A stretch of 64,000 nt of DNA from Maledivibacter halophilus (GCF_900167445.1 NZ_FUZT01000002.1:124001-188000), one strand, 5' to 3'; shown: positions 7,310-16,567, numbered from the stretch's first letter. The notes: a model not told the origin generated them from the letters alone. Program-made: numbers and translations.

Positions 7310-8716
7310 TTGAAGTACGATGTAATAATAGTAGGAGCAGGTCCAGCAGGTATTTTTACAGCTTTAGAATTAGTTAGACAAGAGACTGACAAGAAGATTT
7401 TAATTGTTGAAAAAGGAAAAAGTATAGATAAGAGATATTGTCCTAAGGAAAAAACTAAGGAATGTGTTTTATGCAAACCATATTGTCATATAACAACAGG
7501 ATTTTCCGGGGCAGGAGCTTTTTCTGATGGTAAATTGTCTTTGAGCCATGAAGTTGGAGGTGATTTACCCAAAATAATTGGTAAAGAAAAGACTCAAGAT
7601 TTAATTAATTATACAGATGAAATTTATCTTAAGTTTGGAGCAGATCCAAAGGTAGAAGGATTGGAGAATAACGAAGCAATTAAAGAAATAAGAAGAAAAG
7701 CAATTGAAGCAGGGCTTAAGTTAGTTGATTGTCCTATTAGACATTTAGGTACCGAGAAGGCACAAGATATATATTTCAAAATACAAAATTATCTTTTGGA
7801 TTCTAAAGTAGAAATTAAGTTTGATACAGTTGTTACAGATATAGTTATAGAAGAGGGATCAGTAAAGGCAGTAAAAGTAGTTGATTCAAAAACTAAAAAT
7901 AATGAGAAGATTCTAAAGGGAGATAAAATAATTATTGCCACTGGACGAATGGGAGCAGATTGGCTAAAGAACATGTGTGTAAAGCATGAGATTGATCATG
8001 TTGCTGGAACTGTAGATATTGGGGTTAGGGTTGAAGTTAGAAATGAAATAATGGAAAAAGTTAATAATGTTCTTTATGAATCAAAGCTCATAGGGTATCC
8101 AGAACCCTTTAGAAATAAAGTTAGAACTTTTTGTCAAAATCCTGGAGGCTTTGTTAGTCAAGAGAATTATGATGATGATTTAGCTATAGTAAATGGTCAT
8201 TCATACAAAGATAAAAAATCCAATAATACAAACTTAGCTATACTTAGCTCTCATAACTTTTCAGAGCCTTTTAACCAACCTATAGAATACGGAAAAAAAG
8301 TGGCTAAGCTTGTTAATATGCTAGGCAATGGTAGAATATTGGTTCAAAGATTTGGAGATATATTAGATGGAAAAAGAACCTGGCAGAATGAATTAGATAG
8401 GTCAAATGTAAAACCTACATTGCCCGATGCAGTGGCTGGAGATATAACATCTGCAATTCCATATAGACCTATGATGAATATTATAAATTTTATTAAAGCA
8501 ATGAATACTGTTGTACCAGGCTTTGCAAGTAGAGAAACATTATTATACGGTCCTGAAATAAAGTTTTATAGTAATAAAATAAATCTAGATAAAGTCTTTG
8601 AAACTAATATAAAGGGGCTTCACTGCTTGGGTGATTCCAGCGGTTGGACAAGGGGGCTAATGATGGCCTCTGTTATGGGTGTATTGATGGGAAGGATTAT
8701 TTCTAAAGAAAATTAA
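7310..8716 (+). CDS. FAD-dependent oxidoreductase of the COG2509 type
   Basis: The protein of about 468 residues opens with a dinucleotide-binding fold (KYDVIIVGAGPAGIFTALE) and has the second FAD-contact segment IIIATGRMGADW. The C-terminal GLHCLGDSSGWTRGLMMAS is the usual flavoprotein glycine-rich end. A four-cysteine patch near residues 45-65 (YCPKEKTKECVLCKPYCHI) and SGAGAFSDGKL are hallmarks of this uncharacterised dehydrogenase family. The substrate is unknown. TTG 7310 is preferred because AAGGGAG ends 9 bases earlier; ATG 7301 abuts that site. The gene lies downstream of a guanine riboswitch, which hints at a purine-linked role. It ends in a strong terminator, so it is a single-gene unit. 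Confidence 0.88.
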   Translation: MKYDVIIVGAGPAGIFTALELVRQETDKKILIVEKGKSIDKRYCPKEKTKECVLCKPYCHITTGFSGAGAFSDGKLSLSHEVGGDLPKIIGKEKTQDLINYTDEIYLKFGADPKVEGLENNEAIKEIRRKAIEAGLKLVDCPIRHLGTEKAQDIYFKIQNYLLDSKVEIKFDTVVTDIVIEEGSVKAVKVVDSKTKNNEKILKGDKIIIATGRMGADWLKNMCVKHEIDHVAGTVDIGVRVEVRNEIMEKVNNVLYESKLIGYPEPFRNKVRTFCQNPGGFVSQENYDDDLAIVNGHSYKDKKSNNTNLAILSSHNFSEPFNQPIEYGKKVAKLVNMLGNGRILVQRFGDILDGKRTWQNELDRSNVKPTLPDAVAGDITSAIPYRPMMNIINFIKAMNTVVPGFASRETLLYGPEIKFYSNKINLDKVFETNIKGLHCLGDSSGWTRGLMMASVMGVLMGRIISKEN

Positions 8717-8724
8717 ATATAGTT

Positions 8725-8761
8725 AAAGGATCCTTGGTTCTATTAGAACAAGGATCCTTTT
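8725..8761 (+). terminator. Terminator after the FAD oxidoreductase
   Basis: AAAGGATCCTTG pairs with CAAGGATCCTTT, and GTTCTA/TAGAAC extends the stem towards the loop, with T residues following. It lies about 10 bases after the stop codon. Confidence 0.85.
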
Positions 8762-8835
8762 GTTACATAGAAGTTCAATGTATAGTTGAAAAATTTTATT
8801 TTCATATATCTCCCATAATTTATGGTTTAAGTATA

Positions 8836-9720
8836 TCATATACTTTCAGATGTGTTTTCAGTAGTTTGAATAAATTTATATATACCTAAAAGAATTACAG
8901 TTCCACCAAGAATTTGCCATATACTAGGGAATTCTTTAAAGAAAAGTATTGCCCAAAGGGTGGCAAAAACAGGTTCTCCCAACATAACCGTTGATACAAA
9001 AGCAGGGTTTAGATATTCTAAAGACCAATTAAAAATACTATGTCCTAAAATTGTACAGAATACCGCCAATGATAGAAAAAGAAGCCAATCTAGTTTTGGG
9101 TAGGGATACAAAGGTGTATTTGTTATTAAGCTAAGTATAAACAAGGTTATTGTAGAACTGGAATAAACTATAAAAGTATAGCTATTAACGGATAATTCCT
9201 GACGTGCAACTCTTCCAATCATTATGTATCCAGCAACACAAAAGCCTCCTAATACAGCAAGAAAATCTCCATATATCATAGTATCTCCTATAGATGAATT
9301 TCCAAGGGAAATTATTATCATGCCTATTAATGTAATAACTATAGTTATTATAGACCTTTTAGAGATTTTTTCTTTAAGTATCAAAACACTGCCTATAACA
9401 ATAAAAATTGGGTGGGTATTTACCAATAAAGTAGAACTTGCTATAGAAGTATGATTTATTGATTCAATCCATGTTGCAAAATGGAAGGCTAAAAATATAC
9501 CACTTAATAAACAGATTAAAAGATTCTTTATAGAAATACCTTTAATTTCATTGAGGTTCTTCATTAATACATAGGGAAGAAGAATTAAACTGGTAAATCC
9601 AAGTCTATAGGTGGCAATTGCCAAGGATGGTGCTGAAGATATTTTAGTAAATATAGAACCGAAGGATACAAAAACTACACCAATCAAAATAATAAACCTA
9701 GCATTTATTTCTTTATTCAT
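8836..9720 (-). CDS. EamA/DMT-family transporter
   Basis: A 294-residue membrane protein made of two EamA repeats, about ten hydrophobic segments in all. Conserved features include ATYRLGFTSLILLPY near residue 40, ASSTLLVNTHPIFIVIGSVLILKEK at about 95-120, and its counterpart FVSTVMLGEPVFATLWAILFFKEFP near 245-270. Such proteins move amino acids, nucleosides or metabolites across the inner membrane, most often outward. The substrate cannot be told from sequence. It stands alone on the minus strand between two plus-strand genes. Confidence 0.88.
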   Translation of the reverse strand: MNKEINARFIILIGVVFVSFGSIFTKISSAPSLAIATYRLGFTSLILLPYVLMKNLNEIKGISIKNLLICLLSGIFLAFHFATWIESINHTSIASSTLLVNTHPIFIVIGSVLILKEKISKRSIITIVITLIGMIIISLGNSSIGDTMIYGDFLAVLGGFCVAGYIMIGRVARQELSVNSYTFIVYSSSTITLFILSLITNTPLYPYPKLDWLLFLSLAVFCTILGHSIFNWSLEYLNPAFVSTVMLGEPVFATLWAILFFKEFPSIWQILGGTVILLGIYKFIQTTENTSESI

Positions 9721-9855
9721 AATAACCCCCAGAGTAAATTTATAAATACATTATATAAGATATGGTTGAAAAATACTATAGATTAATATTGAAATCTTAA
9801 TTATTGATTTTACATTCTATGGACAAATTATAATTAAAAGATAGGAGAGATATTT

Positions 9856-10326
9856 ATGAAGAAAAAAATAGGACTTATATCTGATACCCACGGTTTAGTT
9901 AGGGAAGAAGCCCTAGAGGCTTTAAAAGATTGTGATTTAATAATTCATGCCGGGGATATTGGGAAAATTGAAGTGATTGATGCACTAAAAAAAATTGCTC
10001 CTACTTATGCAATAAAGGGTAATATTGACAGAGATAAATGGACAGAAAAATTTCCGAAAACCAGAGTTGTTAAAATAGGCAATATGAGTATATATGTAAT
10101 CCACAATATAAAAAAATTAGATATCAACCCTAAAGAAGAAGGATTTGATATAGTAGTTTATGGTCATTCCCATAAATATAAAAAATATATTGAAAATGAT
10201 ATATTATATATTAATCCCGGTGGAGCAGGACAAAGAAGGTTTAATCTGCCAGTGACTGTGGCTGTATTATATGTTTTTCAAGGAATGAAGGAAGTAGAAT
10301 TTATTAATCTTAGCCCATTGTGTTAG
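9856..10326 (+). CDS. YfcE/MJ0936-type metallophosphoesterase
   Basis: The 156-residue protein has the compact phosphodiesterase fold: GLISDTHGLV (metal site I), HAGDIG (II), IKGNID (III), HNIKKLDI (IV) and VYGHSHKYK with NPGGAGQRR (V). Members hydrolyse phosphodiesters such as cyclic nucleotides with Mn. AGGAGAG precedes ATG 9856. The C-terminus is odd: the last 41 bp of conserved coding sequence recur at 22232, where the frame reads ...EVEFIKI and stops, a more family-like end than the EVEFINLSPLC seen here. The present 3' end therefore seems to have been rewritten when the next block inserted. Confidence 0.9.
   Translation: MKKKIGLISDTHGLVREEALEALKDCDLIIHAGDIGKIEVIDALKKIAPTYAIKGNIDRDKWTEKFPKTRVVKIGNMSIYVIHNIKKLDINPKEEGFDIVVYGHSHKYKKYIENDILYINPGGAGQRRFNLPVTVAVLYVFQGMKEVEFINLSPLC
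10267..10307 (+). repeat. 41-bp direct repeat, left copy, at the 3' end of the phosphoesterase gene
   Basis: The 41 bases from TTATATGTTTTTCAAGG to AGAATTTATTAA are identical to 22232-22272. Here they encode LYVFQGMKEVEFIN near the protein's end. Together the copies bracket the LacI-to-ThuA block (11,924 bp between them) in direct orientation. Confidence 0.9.
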
Positions 10327-10374
10327 TAAATAATTAGATTTAATTTTTAAAAAATTTTATTTTGAAGAAATATT

Positions 10375-10403
10375 TTGACAAAATATTCAGAATGAAATAT
10401 AAT
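10375..10403 (+). promoter_or_regulatory. Consensus sigma-A promoter of the lacI-type regulator
   Basis: A perfect TTGACA (10375-10380) and TATAAT (10398-10403) are separated by 17 bases. Transcription would start near 10410, immediately before the palindrome at 10413. Confidence 0.85.
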
Positions 10404-10412
10404 AAGGATAAA

Positions 10413-10426
10413 AGAAAAGGTTTTCT
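10413..10426 (+). promoter_or_regulatory. LacI-family operator (autoregulatory)
   Basis: AGAAAAGGTTTTCT is symmetrical in six of seven base pairs and covers the start point of the promoter just upstream. It closely resembles the second palindrome at 11522-11535, so the adjacent LacI-type protein probably binds both. A cre-like site for CcpA is a weaker alternative. Confidence 0.6.
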
Positions 10427-10459
10427 ATATAAAATATATGTATAAAGGAGAGGCTATAT

Positions 10460-11494
10460 TTGGGAAAGGTAACAATAAAAGATGTAGCTAAAAGAGCTGG
10501 AGTTTGTGTGGCTACTGTATCGAGAGTATTGAATAATAATTATCCTGTTAAAGAGAAAACAAAAAATAAGGTTTTGGAAGCAATCCAAGAGTTACAATAT
10601 CAACCTAATGATATTGCTAGAAGTTTAAAAAATAATAAGACAAATACAATAGGTGTTATAGTGGCAGACATATCTAATGCGTATTTTATGCAGATTGCAA
10701 AGGGAATAGAAAACGTTATCCAAGAAAAGGGATATAATTTAATTATTTCTAGTACTGATGAGAATCCATTAAAAGAAATAGAAATCTTAGATATGCTTAG
10801 TCAGAAAAGGGTAGATGCAATCATCATATCTTCATGTAATAATGATGGTACTTTTATAGAAAGATTAATTAAGCGAGGGTTACCTGTTGTACTTATCGAT
10901 AGAAGGATCAAAGGTTTAACAGCAGATATTATAGTTGAAGACAATTATGTTGCAGCATATGATTTGGTAAGTCAATTAATAGCTAAAGGGCACAAACGTA
11001 TTTCAATTGTCAATGGTTCCAATTTTGTTAGCTCTGGTCAAGAGAGATTTGAAGGGTATAAAAAGGCTTTAGAGGATAACTGCTTAAAGATAAGGAATGA
11101 GTATATCTTTCAAGGAGAGTTTAGGAAAGAAGTTGCTTATACTAAGATTAAGAAGATGTTAGAAACTATGGATAAAGATGAACTGCCAACAGCTATATTT
11201 GCAGCAAACAATCTAATGGCAGAAGGGGTTATGGCTGCTTTATTTGAAAAAAATATTAATATTCCAGAAGATATATCTTTAGTTTCATTTGGAGAATTAA
11301 GTACACCTGAATTGATTAAACCAAGATTAACGGTGGTTTCTCAAAAAGCTTTTTCTATTGGTCAAAAAGCTGGAGAACTAGCTATACAGCGAATAGATGA
11401 AGACGGTAATTTGAATAGAAAAAATTATAAAGAAATTGTAATGGTTTCTGATATATATAATGGAGAATCGGTAAAAACATTAAATGATGTTTAG
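10460..11494 (+). CDS. LacI-family transcriptional regulator
   Basis: The 344-residue repressor has an N-terminal LacI helix-turn-helix (VTIKDVAKRAGVCVATVSRVLNN) and hinge helix (NDIARSLK). A periplasmic-binding-protein-like sensor follows (NTIGVIVADISNAYFMQIAKGIE, VDAIIISS, VVLIDRRI). TTG 10460 follows AAGGAG at 9 bases. It heads a catabolic block for a sugar-containing compound and most likely represses it until the substrate or a phosphorylated product appears. Operator-like palindromes lie before this gene and before the transporter genes. The inducer is unknown. Confidence 0.93.
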   Translation: MGKVTIKDVAKRAGVCVATVSRVLNNNYPVKEKTKNKVLEAIQELQYQPNDIARSLKNNKTNTIGVIVADISNAYFMQIAKGIENVIQEKGYNLIISSTDENPLKEIEILDMLSQKRVDAIIISSCNNDGTFIERLIKRGLPVVLIDRRIKGLTADIIVEDNYVAAYDLVSQLIAKGHKRISIVNGSNFVSSGQERFEGYKKALEDNCLKIRNEYIFQGEFRKEVAYTKIKKMLETMDKDELPTAIFAANNLMAEGVMAALFEKNINIPEDISLVSFGELSTPELIKPRLTVVSQKAFSIGQKAGELAIQRIDEDGNLNRKNYKEIVMVSDIYNGESVKTLNDV

Positions 11495-11521
11495 ATATTT
11501 TCATATTTTTTTATCAGAAAA

Positions 11522-11535
11522 AGATAACGTTTTCT
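11522..11535 (+). promoter_or_regulatory. Second LacI-type operator, before the BMP transporter
   Basis: AGATAACGTTTTCT is a palindrome with one mismatch and a central CG, matching the site at 10413-10426 in 11 of 14 positions. It lies just after the regulator gene, in the 333-base leader of the transport and catabolic operon. No confident -35/-10 pair was found beside it. Confidence 0.5.
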
Positions 11536-11620
11536 AAAAATTTGTATAGGCTTAGTTTATAAAGGTGCTAATATATTTATAAAAAATCTATTGAAAAGGA
11601 GTTGAATTATAAAATTAACT

Positions 11621-11767
11621 GAGGGAATTGCATAATTACCTTTTGCAGAGACTAAATACTATAGATATTTCAGCAAAATAGTTAATTTATACACATCAAA
11701 AATCTCTAGAAACATCAGATATTTTGATATGCATAGATTATTTCGATGAGAAGTATAAAATTTCAGT
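11621..11767 (+). mobile_element. Degenerate MITE-like element
   Basis: The left end GAGGGAATTGCATAATTACCTT is almost intact. The rest drifts: AAATCT, ATATGCAT and TATAAAATTTCAG still align with the right half of the family, but about 28 extra bases lie in the middle. It is the oldest-looking long copy and sits inside the 11.9-kb block, in the transporter's leader. Confidence 0.55.
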
Positions 11768-11827
11768 AAATATAAAAGAAAAATATATTAGTCCTTTGTC
11801 TAAAAATAAAATAAAGGAGAGATGAAT

Positions 11828-12847
11828 ATGAAAAAAAGAATTACAAAAGTAGTGAGCTTGTTCTTAATTTTTTCCATATTACTAGTTGGATGTTCAACTT
11901 CTAACACACAAAATGATACATCACAAAATGAAACCTCAGACGAAAAAAGTGAATTTAAAGCTGCAGTATTAACCATAAGAAAGCTTACAACCCCTGCTGA
12001 TTTAAATACCCTAGATGGGATTAACAAATTAAAAGATGAACTCGGTATAGATATTAAGATAGTTGAATGTATAGAGATTTCCGAATATAAAGAGCAGGTT
12101 CAGGCATTGAGTGAGGAAGGTTATGATGTAATTTATTTTATTTATGATAACTTTTTAGAAGCAGTAGAGGAAATTGCACCAAATTATCCTGACACAAAAT
12201 ATATTGGATTATGGATTGATAAGCCAGATCACAATTTAGCAAATTTCAAGCCATTATTCTTTAGACCAGAACAAGGAGCATTTTTATCGGGGGTAGTTGC
12301 TGCATTAACTACTGAAACAAATCAAGTAGGATTTATAGGTGGAGGAATAAACCCAGGTATTTTGACATTTTTAGCTGGATATGAAGCCGGTATAAAATAT
12401 ATTGATCCTGACGTAGAATTAGCGGTTTCTTGGGCGGGAACTTTCGAAGACCCTTTAAAGGGAAAAGAATTGGGAACCAGCTTATATGGTAGAGGAGTAG
12501 ATGTTATTTTCCAAGTAGCTAATCAGACGGGGTTAGGTGTTATTCATTCAGCAAAAGAACAGAATAAGTATGCAATAGGTGTTGATGTAGATCAATCTGA
12601 TTTAGCACCTGGAAATGTTGTTGCATCTTGCTTGCTTGATCATGGATATGCAACATATGACTCTATTAAACAAGCTTATGAAGGTAATTTTAATACTGAA
12701 CAAGTATACTATGGACTTAAGGAAGGTATGAATGTTGTGGCTATACCAGACTTTGTCTCACAGGATGTAAAAGATAAAGTAAAAGAAATAGAAGAAAAAA
12801 TAATAAATGGAGAAATAACAATACCTAAAACTACAGAAACACGTTAA
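11828..12847 (+). CDS. BMP-family ABC transporter substrate-binding lipoprotein
   Basis: The 339-residue protein has a lipoprotein signal (MKKRITKVVSLFLIFSILLVGC) and a Bmp/PnrA domain. Family marks are the TKYIGLWIDKP region, FRPEQGAFLSGVVAAL, VGFIGGG, SWAGTFEDPLKGKELGTSLYGRGVDVIFQVA and YAIGVDVDQS. PnrA-type receptors bind nucleosides, and relatives bind other ribose-like ligands. ATG 11828 is chosen because AGGAG ends 8 bases earlier; ATG 11822 is too close. The matching ATPase and two permeases follow. Linkage to a sugar isomerase and kinase suggests a nucleoside- or glycoside-like ligand. Confidence 0.9.
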   Translation: MKKRITKVVSLFLIFSILLVGCSTSNTQNDTSQNETSDEKSEFKAAVLTIRKLTTPADLNTLDGINKLKDELGIDIKIVECIEISEYKEQVQALSEEGYDVIYFIYDNFLEAVEEIAPNYPDTKYIGLWIDKPDHNLANFKPLFFRPEQGAFLSGVVAALTTETNQVGFIGGGINPGILTFLAGYEAGIKYIDPDVELAVSWAGTFEDPLKGKELGTSLYGRGVDVIFQVANQTGLGVIHSAKEQNKYAIGVDVDQSDLAPGNVVASCLLDHGYATYDSIKQAYEGNFNTEQVYYGLKEGMNVVAIPDFVSQDVKDKVKEIEEKIINGEITIPKTTETR

Positions 12848-12858
12848 AAAATATTTGT

Positions 12859-12894
12859 ACACTTCATGCAATTGGAAAGCATTGCATGAAGTGT
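12859..12894 (+). other. Strong intercistronic hairpin after the binding-protein gene
   Basis: ACACTTCATGCAAT pairs perfectly with ATTGCATGAAGTGT around an 8-base loop. No T-run follows, so it is more likely a 3'-end stabiliser that leaves more mRNA for the binding protein than for the ATPase, as is common in ABC operons. Confidence 0.7.
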
Positions 12895-12937
12895 AGTTAT
12901 AACAATTATTTATTAATAGGTAAGAGGGGTTGGTATA

Positions 12938-14476
12938 ATGGAAAAACCAATATTACATTTAAGAAATATTACAAAAATATTTCCACATCCTGAAAAACCA
13001 ATTATAGCTAATGACCATGTTAACTTTAGCGTGAGTAAAGGGGAGATACACGCTATTGTAGGAGAAAATGGGACCGGGAAAAGTACTTTAATGAATATAC
13101 TATATGGTATTCATCAGCCTAATGAAGGAGAAATTATATTAAATGGACAAGCTATACATTTAAAAAATCCAAGACAAGCCATTGAACATGGAATTGGGAT
13201 GGTTCATCAACACTTTATGCTAATACCGTCATTTACAGTTGCTGAAAACTTAGTATTCGGTTTTGAACCAAAGAAAGGGTTGTTAGTAGATGTTAATAAA
13301 GCCAATAGAATAGCCAGTAAAATATCTGAAAAATACGGTTTGGAAATAGATCCAAAACAAAGGATTCAAGAATGTTCATTAAGCATGCAGCAAAGAGTTG
13401 AAATATTAAAGGTTTTATATCATGGAGCAAATATTCTTATTTTTGATGAACCTACGGCAGTATTAACACCTCAGGAAGCAAATGAGCTATTTAAAGCTTT
13501 CAAGGAATTGAAGGATGATGGGAAAACTATAATTTTCATTACACATAAACTAAAAGAAGTAATGGCCATTGCTGATCGTGCTACCGTAATGAGAAAGGGA
13601 AAAGTTGTAGATGTAGTAAATATATCAGATACTTCTACAGATGAATTGGCAGCAATGATGGTTGGAAGGAAAATATCCATCGGTACAAGGAAAAATATAA
13701 TTAAGAATGATGTAAACAATGAAGCTATTTTAGAAGTGAAAAATTTAAAATGCCTAGATAATAAAAACAGCTTAAAGCTAAAAGGAATTTCCCTGACATT
13801 AAAACCAGGAGAAATTTTAGGAATTGCTGGAGTTGGTGGAAATGGACAAAGTGAATTGGTAGAGTGCATAAATGGTTTAGGTGAGGGGATTGTTGAAGGG
13901 CAAATTTCATATAAAGGTATGGACATTACAAATTATGATACACATAAAATTAGAGATCTTGGTATAGGTCATATAACCGGTGAGAGATATATTAGAGGAG
14001 TATGTAAAAGTGCAGATATATATGAAAATATAATAATGGGTGCCCATAAACGTGCTCCATGGTCATCTAAGCATTTTGTAAATACTAAAAACTTAGAAAA
14101 ATTAGTTGATGACTTAATTGAAACCTATAGTATTAAAACTTCCTCAAAAAATTCTTTAATAATGAATTTATCGGGAGGAAATGTACAAAAATGCATACTG
14201 GCAAGAGAACTTAATCTAGCAAAAGAAATAATTGTGGCAGAAGAACCAACTAGAGGTGTTGATATAGGAGCAATTGAATTTATTCATGCTCAGCTTATTA
14301 AAAAAAGTCAAGAGGGTTATGGAATTGTATTAGTTTCAACTGATTTAGATGAAATAATATCATTAAGCAGTAGAATATTAGTTATGTTTGATGGGAAATT
14401 TGTTGGAGAAGTTACACCGGATGAAGACTCTTTAGAAAAAAAAGTTGGATTACTAATGGCTGGAATTTCATTATAA
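12938..14476 (+). CDS. BMP-type ABC transporter ATP-binding protein (two ATPase domains)
   Basis: The 512-residue protein holds two ABC domains in one chain. The first (residues about 5-235) has Walker A GENGTGKST, LSMQQRVEIL and LIFDEPTAV. The second (about 260-505) has the relaxed Walker A GVGGNGQSE, signature LSGGNVQK and IIVAEEPTRGVDIG. This tandem form is typical of simple-sugar and BMP (nucleoside) importers, where the second site is partly degenerate. It works with the two permeases downstream. Confidence 0.93.
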   Translation: MEKPILHLRNITKIFPHPEKPIIANDHVNFSVSKGEIHAIVGENGTGKSTLMNILYGIHQPNEGEIILNGQAIHLKNPRQAIEHGIGMVHQHFMLIPSFTVAENLVFGFEPKKGLLVDVNKANRIASKISEKYGLEIDPKQRIQECSLSMQQRVEILKVLYHGANILIFDEPTAVLTPQEANELFKAFKELKDDGKTIIFITHKLKEVMAIADRATVMRKGKVVDVVNISDTSTDELAAMMVGRKISIGTRKNIIKNDVNNEAILEVKNLKCLDNKNSLKLKGISLTLKPGEILGIAGVGGNGQSELVECINGLGEGIVEGQISYKGMDITNYDTHKIRDLGIGHITGERYIRGVCKSADIYENIIMGAHKRAPWSSKHFVNTKNLEKLVDDLIETYSIKTSSKNSLIMNLSGGNVQKCILARELNLAKEIIVAEEPTRGVDIGAIEFIHAQLIKKSQEGYGIVLVSTDLDEIISLSSRILVMFDGKFVGEVTPDEDSLEKKVGLLMAGISL

Positions 14477-14581
14477 AGATGAGTAGCTATAAACTAAAGT
14501 TTTTACTTAAATTCCTATAGTGAAGAAATATGAAATTTTAATTTGGCTATCTATATATAGAATTAAACGGAGGAGGTAAAT

Positions 14582-15640
14582 ATGCGCAAAGAATTACGAG
14601 AATCTCTATTGAGATTATTAATAGCCTTTGGAGTAGCATTAATTGTAAGCAGTGTATTTATTCTATCTACTGGAGAGAACCCATTATTGGCTTATATTCA
14701 GCTTTTAAAAGGTGCTTTTGTTGGCAAGCTTAATATTGTTACAACTTTAAGATGGAGTGTACCGTATATAATAACAGGGGTTGCAGCAGCAATAGCTTTT
14801 AGAGCGGGTATGTTTAACTTGGGAATAGATGGATGTGTTTATTTAGGAGGATTGACAGCTGCTTTAATTGGAACATATGTAAAAGGATTGCCTCTATTAC
14901 TTCATATTTTATTAGCTGTATTTGCAGCTATGTTTGTTGGTGCTTTATGGTTATACATTCCTGCTAAGTTACGTGCCTACCATGGCGTTAATGAGGTAAT
15001 AACAACATGGATGCTAAGTTATACTGCTATATTATTATGTCAATTTTTAGTAGGTGAAATTTTTCAGGATCCTAATGATTTATCCCAAGCAGCTCAACAA
15101 GTTAGAACATCCTATATCCAGGAAACAGCAAAATTATCTCAATTGTTTCCTCCGTATCAATTAAATGCTTCAATTTTTATTGCAATTGGTTTAATTATTT
15201 TATTTTATATTTTTGTTAAAAGAACAACCCATGGATATGAACATACAATTGTTGGAGAAGCTCCAGATTTTGCCCAATATGGCGGTGTTGATGTTGCAAA
15301 AACACGATTTTATTCAATAGTTGTAAGTGGTGCAGTTGGAGCTTTAGCAGGTGCCACTGAAATTTTAGGAGTACATTATAGATATATACATGGTTTTTCA
15401 AATGAACTTGGATCAAGTGGTATTTTAGTAGCCTTAATGGGAAGGTTAAACCCATTAGGAATTCCATTGTCTGGAATTTTTATGGGTGCCATGCAAAATG
15501 GGGCAAGGGGTATGTCAAGGACAAGCAATGTTTCATTGGATACAGTAAGAATTATGATTGCGGTAGTTGTAATTTGCATAACGGCAGATGGGCTTTATGA
15601 GTTATTAAAAGTTAAAAGCAAAGTAAGAGAGGAGGAGTAA
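14582..15640 (+). CDS. BMP-type ABC transporter permease 1
   Basis: A 352-residue integral membrane protein with about eight to ten hydrophobic segments. It carries FRAGMFNLGIDGCVYLGGL (residues about 78-96) and YGGVDVAKTRFYSIVVSGAVGALAGA, which mark the BPD_transp_2 family next to BMP receptors. The start follows GGAGGAGG. It ends 3 bases before the second permease, and both would form the channel heterodimer. Confidence 0.92.
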   Translation: MRKELRESLLRLLIAFGVALIVSSVFILSTGENPLLAYIQLLKGAFVGKLNIVTTLRWSVPYIITGVAAAIAFRAGMFNLGIDGCVYLGGLTAALIGTYVKGLPLLLHILLAVFAAMFVGALWLYIPAKLRAYHGVNEVITTWMLSYTAILLCQFLVGEIFQDPNDLSQAAQQVRTSYIQETAKLSQLFPPYQLNASIFIAIGLIILFYIFVKRTTHGYEHTIVGEAPDFAQYGGVDVAKTRFYSIVVSGAVGALAGATEILGVHYRYIHGFSNELGSSGILVALMGRLNPLGIPLSGIFMGAMQNGARGMSRTSNVSLDTVRIMIAVVVICITADGLYELLKVKSKVREEE

Positions 15641-15643
15641 ACT

Positions 15644-16567
15644 GTGCTTAATATAATCTTAAATTCTAATACATTTATAACAGGTATTAATCTTGCTACA
15701 CCAATCCTCCTAGCTGCTTTAGGCGGTGTTGTTTGTAATAAAACAGGAAATTTCAATATTGCATTAGAAGGATTTATGTTAATAGGAGCTTTTTCGGGTT
15801 TGATGGGAAGCTATTTTTTTAATAGTGCTGCTGCAGGAGTATTTTTAGCAATTTTGATAACGGTATTCTTTGCGTTATTATATGGATTATTTTGTATTAC
15901 ATTTAGGGCTAATGAAATTATTGTAGGATTTGGATTTAATATGTTTGCCATAGCAATTACTGGATGGCTTATAGAACCTATATTTGGAGGAAAAGGTTCC
16001 TTTTATGATCCTTCTATATCAATATTAAATCCAATAAAATTACCTATAATTAGTCAAATACCTATCTTAAATAAATTATTGAGCAATTATAACATAATAG
16101 TGTATATATCCTGGATTCTTATTTTTGCTCTATATATAATGATGTATCGTACATCTTTAGGCTATAAATTAAGAGCTTTAGGAGAAAATCCTGGATCCTT
16201 AAGAGCTAACGGATTAAACATACCTAAATATTCTTATTTGGCACAAGTGATTGTGGGAATAACTTGTGGCTTAGCAGGTGCTTTTTTGTCAATAGGAAAC
16301 CTTGGGATGTTTACTGAAAATATGTCTGCTGGGAGAGGAGTAATTGCTGTAACAGCTGTAATCTTTAGTAATGCATATTTACCAATTACTGCTTTAGCTA
16401 GTTTGCTCTTTGGTTTTGCAAATAGTATTGCCATACAACTGCAAGGCTTGGGTTTTCCAACTCAGTTTATTGAGATGATTCCCTATGTCTTAACAATTTT
16501 AATGCTTCTACCATCGGCATTTAAGAAAAAAAGGTTATTAAAGAAAAAAATTAATAGTTACAAGTAA
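15644..16567 (+). CDS. BMP-type ABC transporter permease 2
   Basis: The 307-residue partner permease has ATPILLAALGGVVCNKTGNFNIALEGFMLIGAF (residues about 19-51), the classic N-terminal signature of this permease type. Later segments include ALGENPGSLRANGLN and GITCGLAGAFLSIGNLGMF. It starts with GTG 3 bases after the preceding stop, behind GGAGGAG, so it is translationally coupled to its partner. Confidence 0.92.
   Translation: MLNIILNSNTFITGINLATPILLAALGGVVCNKTGNFNIALEGFMLIGAFSGLMGSYFFNSAAAGVFLAILITVFFALLYGLFCITFRANEIIVGFGFNMFAIAITGWLIEPIFGGKGSFYDPSISILNPIKLPIISQIPILNKLLSNYNIIVYISWILIFALYIMMYRTSLGYKLRALGENPGSLRANGLNIPKYSYLAQVIVGITCGLAGAFLSIGNLGMFTENMSAGRGVIAVTAVIFSNAYLPITALASLLFGFANSIAIQLQGLGFPTQFIEMIPYVLTILMLLPSAFKKKRLLKKKINSYK

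Noticed and set aside
12859-12894. Terminator ending the BMP transport operon after its first gene
   Set aside because: No T-run follows and the ATPase and permease genes that need co-expression lie directly downstream; a stabilising hairpin is more likely.
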